Source: Kitasatospora sp. NBC_01246
Lineage (GTDB): Bacteria > Actinomycetota > Actinomycetes > Streptomycetales > Streptomycetaceae
NCBI RefSeq assembly: GCF_036226505.1
Contig: NZ_CP108484.1
Location: 7,068,001-7,132,000, forward strand
Length of the DNA stretch: 64,000 bases
Reading direction: 5' to 3'
Position numbers and translations under genes: made by a program. Shown here piece after piece: positions 59,598 through 64,000 of the stretch (position 1 is its first letter; each line of letters opens with the position of its first letter). The notes under the pieces were generated by a model. That model ran no database searches and was not told the DNA's origin. It worked only from the letters and a program-made list of their open reading frames with translations.

Positions 59598-60164
59598 ATG
59601 ACACCCTCCGCCACGGTCGGCAGCGACCGGCTCACCGAGCGCATGACCGCCCTGGTCGGCGAGATCCGCGCGGTCGTGGACCGCGGCCTGCCGCCGGAAC
59701 TCACCGCCTACCTGGTCGGTGAGCGACTCGCCCCGCACCTGGGGGACGCCGGCCTGCTCACCGAGGCGCAGCGCGAGGGGGATCCCGACCGCTACCGCCA
59801 GCACGTCCTGCACGCCGAGGCCGACGGCGGGTTCTCGGTCGTCGCGCTGGTCTGGCTGCCCGGCCAGGAGACCCCGATCCACGACCACGTCTCCTGGTGC
59901 GTGGCCGGCGTCCACCAGGGCAAGGAGAGCGAGACCCGCTATCGGCTGGTGTCCGACGGACGCACCGCCCACCTGGTGGAGACCGAGCACGTGGTCGGCC
60001 CGGCCGGCACCGTCGCCGCCTTCGCCCCGCCCGGCGACATCCACCTGGTGCGCAACGCCTGCTCCTCCACGGCCATCTCGATCCACGTCTACGGCGCCGA
60101 CGTCTCCCGGCTGGGCACCAGCATCCGGCGCGTCTACCGGCTGCCCGCCGACGGGCGGCGGTGA
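59598..60164 (+). CDS. Cysteine dioxygenase-family thiol dioxygenase
   Basis: A 188-residue cupin enzyme oxidising cysteine (or 3-mercaptopropionate) to the sulfinate. The iron ligands are the two His of PIHDHVSWC and the later His in PPGDIHLVRN. It is divided from LysR by 116 bp and followed by the YeiH-like transporter after 7 bp. This suggests a route from thiol to sulfinate/sulfite and export. Confidence 0.85.
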   Translation: MTPSATVGSDRLTERMTALVGEIRAVVDRGLPPELTAYLVGERLAPHLGDAGLLTEAQREGDPDRYRQHVLHAEADGGFSVVALVWLPGQETPIHDHVSWCVAGVHQGKESETRYRLVSDGRTAHLVETEHVVGPAGTVAAFAPPGDIHLVRNACSSTAISIHVYGADVSRLGTSIRRVYRLPADGRR

Positions 60165-60171
60165 GCCCGCC

Positions 60172-61215
60172 GTGGCACTGACCCTCCGGGACCGGCCCGT
60201 CCGCACCCGCGCACTGCCCCCGCTCGGCGGCGACGTCCCCGGGCTGCTGCTCGCCGCCCTCGGCGTGGCCGCCGCGCTCGCGATCCACCAGGCCGTGCCC
60301 GCCGTGCCCAAGCTCACCGCCGCCGTGGTGCTCGGCATGGCCGCTGCCCACCTGCCCGGGCTGCGCCCGGTGGTCCGCGGGGTGGCCCGGCCGGGCCTCT
60401 CGACGGCCGGGAAGCGGCTGATGCGGCTCGGCATCGTGCTGCTCGGCCTCAAGCTCGGCCTGGACGACGTGCTCGGCCTCGGCTGGGCCACCGTCGCCAT
60501 GGTGGTCGCCGTGGTGGCCGCCACCTTCGCCGGGACCGTCTGGCTCGGTCGCCGGCTCGGCCTGCCGGGCGACCAGCCGCTGCTCGTCGCCACCGGGTAC
60601 TCGATCTGCGGGGCCTCGGCGATCGGCGCGGTCAGCCAGGCCGCCGGCAGCGAGGAGGAGGACGTCGCCGCCTCCGTCGCGCTGGTCACCCTCTGCGGCA
60701 CCCTGGCCATCGCCGTCCTCCCGCTGCTCCACCAGCCGCTCGGCCTGGACGACGCCGGGTTCGGGCGCTGGGTCGGCGCCAGCGTGCACGACGTCGGGCA
60801 GGTGGTCGCCACCGCGCAGACCGGCGGGGCGGGTGCGCTGCGCGAGGCCGTCCTGGTCAAGCTGATGCGGGTGGTGCTGCTGGCGCCACTGGTCGCCGGG
60901 GTCGCCGTCGCGATGCGGCGGGCGCGCCGGGGCACCCCCGGGGCCACCGGCAAGCGGCCGCCGATCGTGCCGCTCTTCGTGGCCGGGTTCCTCGCGATGA
61001 TCGCGCTGCGGACCACCGGCGTGCTGCCCGACCGGGCGCTCACGCTGGCCGGGGACGCGCAGGAGCTGCTGCTGGCGGCCGCGCTGTTCGGCCTCGGCAG
61101 CGCCGTGCACCTGCCGACCATGCTGCGCACCGGCGGGCGGATCGCCCTGCTGGGGCTGGCCTCCTGGGTGATGGTCGCCGGCGTCAGCTACGCGGGGGTG
61201 CTGATCACGACGTGA
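60172..61215 (+). CDS. YeiH/PSE-family putative sulfate exporter
   Basis: A 347-residue inner-membrane protein with about ten helices of the UPF0324/YeiH family. Typical segments are MRLGIVLLGLKLGLDDVLGL, ATGYSICGASAIGAVSQAAG and GASVHDVGQVVATAQ. The GTG at 60172, 8 bases after the dioxygenase stop, is the best start. The family is annotated as a putative sulfate exporter, though biochemical proof is thin. Confidence 0.87.
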   Translation: MALTLRDRPVRTRALPPLGGDVPGLLLAALGVAAALAIHQAVPAVPKLTAAVVLGMAAAHLPGLRPVVRGVARPGLSTAGKRLMRLGIVLLGLKLGLDDVLGLGWATVAMVVAVVAATFAGTVWLGRRLGLPGDQPLLVATGYSICGASAIGAVSQAAGSEEEDVAASVALVTLCGTLAIAVLPLLHQPLGLDDAGFGRWVGASVHDVGQVVATAQTGGAGALREAVLVKLMRVVLLAPLVAGVAVAMRRARRGTPGATGKRPPIVPLFVAGFLAMIALRTTGVLPDRALTLAGDAQELLLAAALFGLGSAVHLPTMLRTGGRIALLGLASWVMVAGVSYAGVLITT

Positions 61216-61300
61216 CCGGCGGGGCGGTGGCCTCGGCTATTGTCGGGCGGGTACTCGTTCGCCGAGCCGTTCTGCACCCGAGCCCGGGAGGAATCGCCGC

Positions 61301-62011
61301 ATGTCCATCGCACTGCCCGCACGGGACGACCAGGAGGCAGTCGTCACCCTCGACCGGCGGGAGGGCCCGTTCGGCGAGGTGGTGCTGCGTCGGCGCGGAC
61401 GGCACTTCGAGATCATCGCGAACGGCTGCTTCCTGATGGACACCGCCGACGGCCGCTCCGAGCGGTTGCTGATCCAGGCGGCGCTGGACGAGCTGGACCG
61501 CACCGGCCCCGCGGTGGAGCGCCCCTCGGTGCTGATCGGCGGGCTCGGCGTCGGATTCTCGCTGGCGTACGCGGTGGCCGAGGCGCGCTGGGGCCGGATC
61601 GCGATCGTCGAGCGCGAGAACGCGATCATCGACTGGCACCGGAGTGGCCCGCTGGGTGCCTTCTCCGGCGGCGCGCTGGAGGACGAGCGGGTGGCGGTGC
61701 TCCACACCGACCTGCTGGAGTACCTGGCGGCGGCGGACGGCGAGCGCTACGACGCGCTCTGCCTGGACATCGACAACGGCCCGGACTGGACGGTCACCGA
61801 CTCCAACGCCGGGCTCTACGGCGCCGACGGGCTGGCCGTGCTCTGGCACCGGCTGCGGCCGGGCGGGGTGCTGGCGGTCTGGAGCGCGCAGCCCTCCCCG
61901 GACTTCGAGGAGGCGCTGCGCGCGGCGGGCTTCTCGGACGTGGTCACCCACGAGATCGAGGTCGCCCGGGGAGTGCCGGACGTGGTGCACCTGGCCCGGC
62001 GCGCCGACTGA
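61301..62011 (+). CDS. Spermidine-synthase-like Rossmann-fold protein
   Basis: A 236-residue protein of the spermine/spermidine synthase-like group of class I SAM folds. SVLIGGLGVGFSLAYAVAEA is the SAM-binding loop, IAIVERENAIIDWHR the acidic motif and DALCLDIDNGPDW the catalytic-region aspartates. The N-terminal beta-tetramerisation part is present (GEVVLRRRGRHFEI). True aminopropyl transfer is uncertain, because the streptomycete relatives are uncharacterised. Confidence 0.78.
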   Translation: MSIALPARDDQEAVVTLDRREGPFGEVVLRRRGRHFEIIANGCFLMDTADGRSERLLIQAALDELDRTGPAVERPSVLIGGLGVGFSLAYAVAEARWGRIAIVERENAIIDWHRSGPLGAFSGGALEDERVAVLHTDLLEYLAAADGERYDALCLDIDNGPDWTVTDSNAGLYGADGLAVLWHRLRPGGVLAVWSAQPSPDFEEALRAAGFSDVVTHEIEVARGVPDVVHLARRAD

Positions 62012-62066
62012 GCGCCGCGCCGGGCCGGGTCGTACTGGGCGGGCTGGGCCGGGCTGTACCGGTGGC

Positions 62067-64000
62067 CTACTTCAGACCGTTGTCCACCGCGGCCATCAGT
62101 TCGCCGTTCGGGGTGTCACCGTCGAAGGCCCACACCATCGCGCCGGCCAGCCCCTGGGACTTGATCCAGGCGGTCTTGCGGGCGATCTCGATCGGGTCGT
62201 CGTAGGTGTAGAGGACGGTCCCGTTGTAGATGTACGCGTGGCCGGCCACCGGGTCCCGGTAGATGGTGTAACCGCCGCCGGTGGCCATCTGCTTGAGCTT
62301 CTTGTAGTCCTCGAAGCCGGCCTCGTACGTCCCCGGGCCGGGGCCCGTCGCGGTCTGGAACAGGCCGTTGGTGGTGCCGCGCGGCACCCCCGTCCAGCCG
62401 CGTCCGTAGAACGGGATGCCCAGGGTCAGCTTGCTCTTCGGAGCGCCGCCGTTGAGGTAGGCGTTGATGGCGATCTCGGAGCTGAACTGCCGGTCCGGGG
62501 TGCTCGGGTCACCGGCCGCGAGCTTGATCGCGGACTGCTGGTTGGTGCTCATCTCCCAGCCGCCGTGGTAGTCGTAGCCCTGGATGGTGGCGAAGTCGAA
62601 GGCGCCGAACAGCCCGGGGACGTCGATGCCGGCGGTGACCTTCGCCGGGTCGGCCGGGAGGAAGGCGCTCAGCGTGTAGTGCTTGGCGGTGGTGGCGCCG
62701 AGGGCGTCCAGCTGGCGGCGGAACTCCTGGGCCAGCAGGGTGTAGTTGGCCTTGTCGGTCGGGCGGAAGATGTTCCCGTCGTGCCCGCCGGAGGCCGGCC
62801 ACTCCCAGTCGAGGTCGATGCCGTCGAAGATGCCGGCCGCGCTGCCCGGGCCGCCGCGGCCGTCGATGACCGGCAGGTTGCCCTTGATGTACATGTCGAT
62901 GCAGGAGCTCACCAGCGCCTTGCGGGAGGCGTCGGTGGCGGCCGCGTCGGAGAACCACTTGCTGTACGACCAACCGCCCAGCGAGATCTGGATCTTGAGG
63001 TTGGGGTACTTGGCCTTGAGCTGCTTCAACTGGTTGAAGTTGCCCGCCAGCTTCTGGTCCCAGGTGTCGGTGGTGCCGGCCACCGAGCTGCCGGCGTCCC
63101 AGCCCTTGCCGAAGTCGGCCCAGGCGTCACCGGCGCCGTCGCCCGCGTTGGGGTCGTTGTCCGGTCCGGCGGCCTTGTTGGTGATGAAGCACTGCTTGGT
63201 GGTCGGGTGGATGTTGGCGAAGGCGTAGTTGAGCGTGGTGAGCCGGCCGGCCGAGCCGGAGGTGTCGAGCTGCTTCACGCTGTACCCGCGGGCGTAGATG
63301 CTCCACTGGGTGAAGTAGCCGATCTTCAGCGCGCCGGGGTTGCTCCCGCCGGGCTGGGTCTTGCCGGTGACGGCGTTCGACGCGGGGGAGACGTTGCCGG
63401 CCGCGTCTCGGGCCTTCACGGTGAAGGTGTACGAGGTGTCCGGAGCCAGGTTGCCCACGGTGGCGGAGGTGCCCGTGACGGTGGCGGCGAGCGCGGTGCC
63501 GTTGTAGACGTCGTAGGCGGTGACCCCGGTGTTGTCGGTGCTGGCGCCCCAGGTGAGCGAGACGCTGTTGGCGTCCGAGCCGGTGACCAGCGGGGTGCCG
63601 GGGGTGGTCGGTGCCTGGCGGTCCGGGTCGGTCGGCGGCTTGGTGGTGGCGGTGACCGGGCCGGCGGCGGCCGAGCGGTTGCCCGCGGCGTCCAAGGCCT
63701 GGACGGTGAACTGGTAGGCGGTGCCGGCGGTCAGGCCCTGGACGGTGACCGCCGTGGTGGCGCCGTCCGTGGTGGCGACCTTGGTGGCGCCCTGGAACAC
63801 GTCGTAGCCGGTGACCCCGACGTTGTCGGTGCTCGCCGTCCAGGCGAGGTCGACGGTGGTCTGGGTGGTGGTGCCGGCCTGGAGGCCGCCGGGCACGGTC
63901 GGCGCGCTCTGGTCCCCGCCGGCGCCGTCGCAGGGCTGGCCGTTCAGCTTGCAGTTGAGCAGCGGCTTGTAGGCGCCCGAGTAGGCGATGTTGAAGCCGA
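62067..64000 (-). CDS. Secreted GH18 chitinase with two FnIII domains, 5'-truncated by window edge
   Basis: The frame is open to the right edge of the window, so the signal peptide and start are missing. Reading leftward, it begins in a carbohydrate-binding-like segment (GFNIAYSGAYKPLLNCKLNG, then QPCDG). Two fibronectin type III domains follow (each with VDLAWTASTDN or VSLTWGASTDN) and then a GH18 catalytic barrel. The catalytic motif is DGIDLDWEW, with the general acid Glu; the SLGGWSYSKWF and MVWAFDGDTPNGELM strands are typical of ChiC-like streptomycete chitinases. It would hydrolyse chitin outside the cell. Confidence 0.92.
   Translation of the reverse strand, partial: GFNIAYSGAYKPLLNCKLNGQPCDGAGGDQSAPTVPGGLQAGTTTQTTVDLAWTASTDNVGVTGYDVFQGATKVATTDGATTAVTVQGLTAGTAYQFTVQALDAAGNRSAAAGPVTATTKPPTDPDRQAPTTPGTPLVTGSDANSVSLTWGASTDNTGVTAYDVYNGTALAATVTGTSATVGNLAPDTSYTFTVKARDAAGNVSPASNAVTGKTQPGGSNPGALKIGYFTQWSIYARGYSVKQLDTSGSAGRLTTLNYAFANIHPTTKQCFITNKAAGPDNDPNAGDGAGDAWADFGKGWDAGSSVAGTTDTWDQKLAGNFNQLKQLKAKYPNLKIQISLGGWSYSKWFSDAAATDASRKALVSSCIDMYIKGNLPVIDGRGGPGSAAGIFDGIDLDWEWPASGGHDGNIFRPTDKANYTLLAQEFRRQLDALGATTAKHYTLSAFLPADPAKVTAGIDVPGLFGAFDFATIQGYDYHGGWEMSTNQQSAIKLAAGDPSTPDRQFSSEIAINAYLNGGAPKSKLTLGIPFYGRGWTGVPRGTTNGLFQTATGPGPGTYEAGFEDYKKLKQMATGGGYTIYRDPVAGHAYIYNGTVLYTYDDPIEIARKTAWIKSQGLAGAMVWAFDGDTPNGELMAAVDNGLK

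Noticed and set aside
1..64000. CRISPR arrays, IS elements, prophage genes, rRNA
   Set aside because: No regularly spaced repeats, transposase or integrase motifs, phage structural genes or rRNA sequence were seen on either strand.

Overview
The window is very GC-rich chromosomal DNA with near-saturated GC third codon positions, frequent GTG and TTG starts, and many 4-bp start/stop overlaps (GTGA, ATGA). Together with a complete hopanoid cluster, these traits point to a streptomycete (Streptomyces or Kitasatospora). I see no phage, IS element, CRISPR array or plasmid functions. The content reads as core or near-core chromosome with a few accessory genes.

Region 1 (1-8455) is corrin-ring synthesis. 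cobH (cut by the left edge), a cobI-cobJ fusion and cbiD run rightward. cobL (cbiE-cbiT fusion), cobM and cobK run leftward in a tight operon. Between the two blocks lie an HTH-MurA-like fusion protein and a DinB-type protein. Region 2 (8456-13980) is mixed: a decayed catalase gene, a gamma-glutamylcyclotransferase-like protein, a DMT exporter, a RibD/DHFR-like reductase divergent from a TetR regulator, a stand-alone type III polyketide synthase and an unrecognised protein.

Region 3 (13985-24606) holds a leftward oligopeptide/nickel-type ABC importer operon with its two ATPases fused. It is followed by glyA behind a ZTP (pfl) riboswitch and a TTG start, an aldehyde dehydrogenase and a SAM methyltransferase. 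Region 4 (24606-28176) has an APC permease, tRNA-Leu(GAG) with its own terminator, an RsbW-like ATP-binding protein and idi.

Region 5 (28644-46322) is the centrepiece. A six-gene operon (nucleotidyltransferase, glycerol-1-phosphate-dehydrogenase-like protein, CDP-alcohol phosphotransferase, GT2, TagG/TagH-like ABC exporter) lies directly upstream of a hopanoid operon in the same orientation. The hopanoid genes are hpnC, hpnD, a possible 34-codon ORF, hpnE, a polyprenyl synthase, shc, hpnG, hpnH, dxs and hpnO. Idi and Dxs supply isoprenoid precursor. HpnC, HpnD and HpnE make squalene, Shc cyclises it, and HpnH, HpnG and HpnO build the bacteriohopane side chain. The upstream operon looks like a system that makes and exports a CDP-activated polyol- or lipid-linked glycan; its product is unknown.

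Region 6 (46390-64000) has small membrane and inhibitor-like proteins, a PAP2 phosphatase, FabG, a tandem double-MarR regulator, an aldo/keto reductase, a heterodimeric ABC exporter with one consensus and one dead ATP site, a LapA-like protein followed by a glutamate-type ABC importer, a LysR - cysteine dioxygenase - YeiH sulfur group, a spermidine-synthase-like protein and a GH18 chitinase cut by the right edge.
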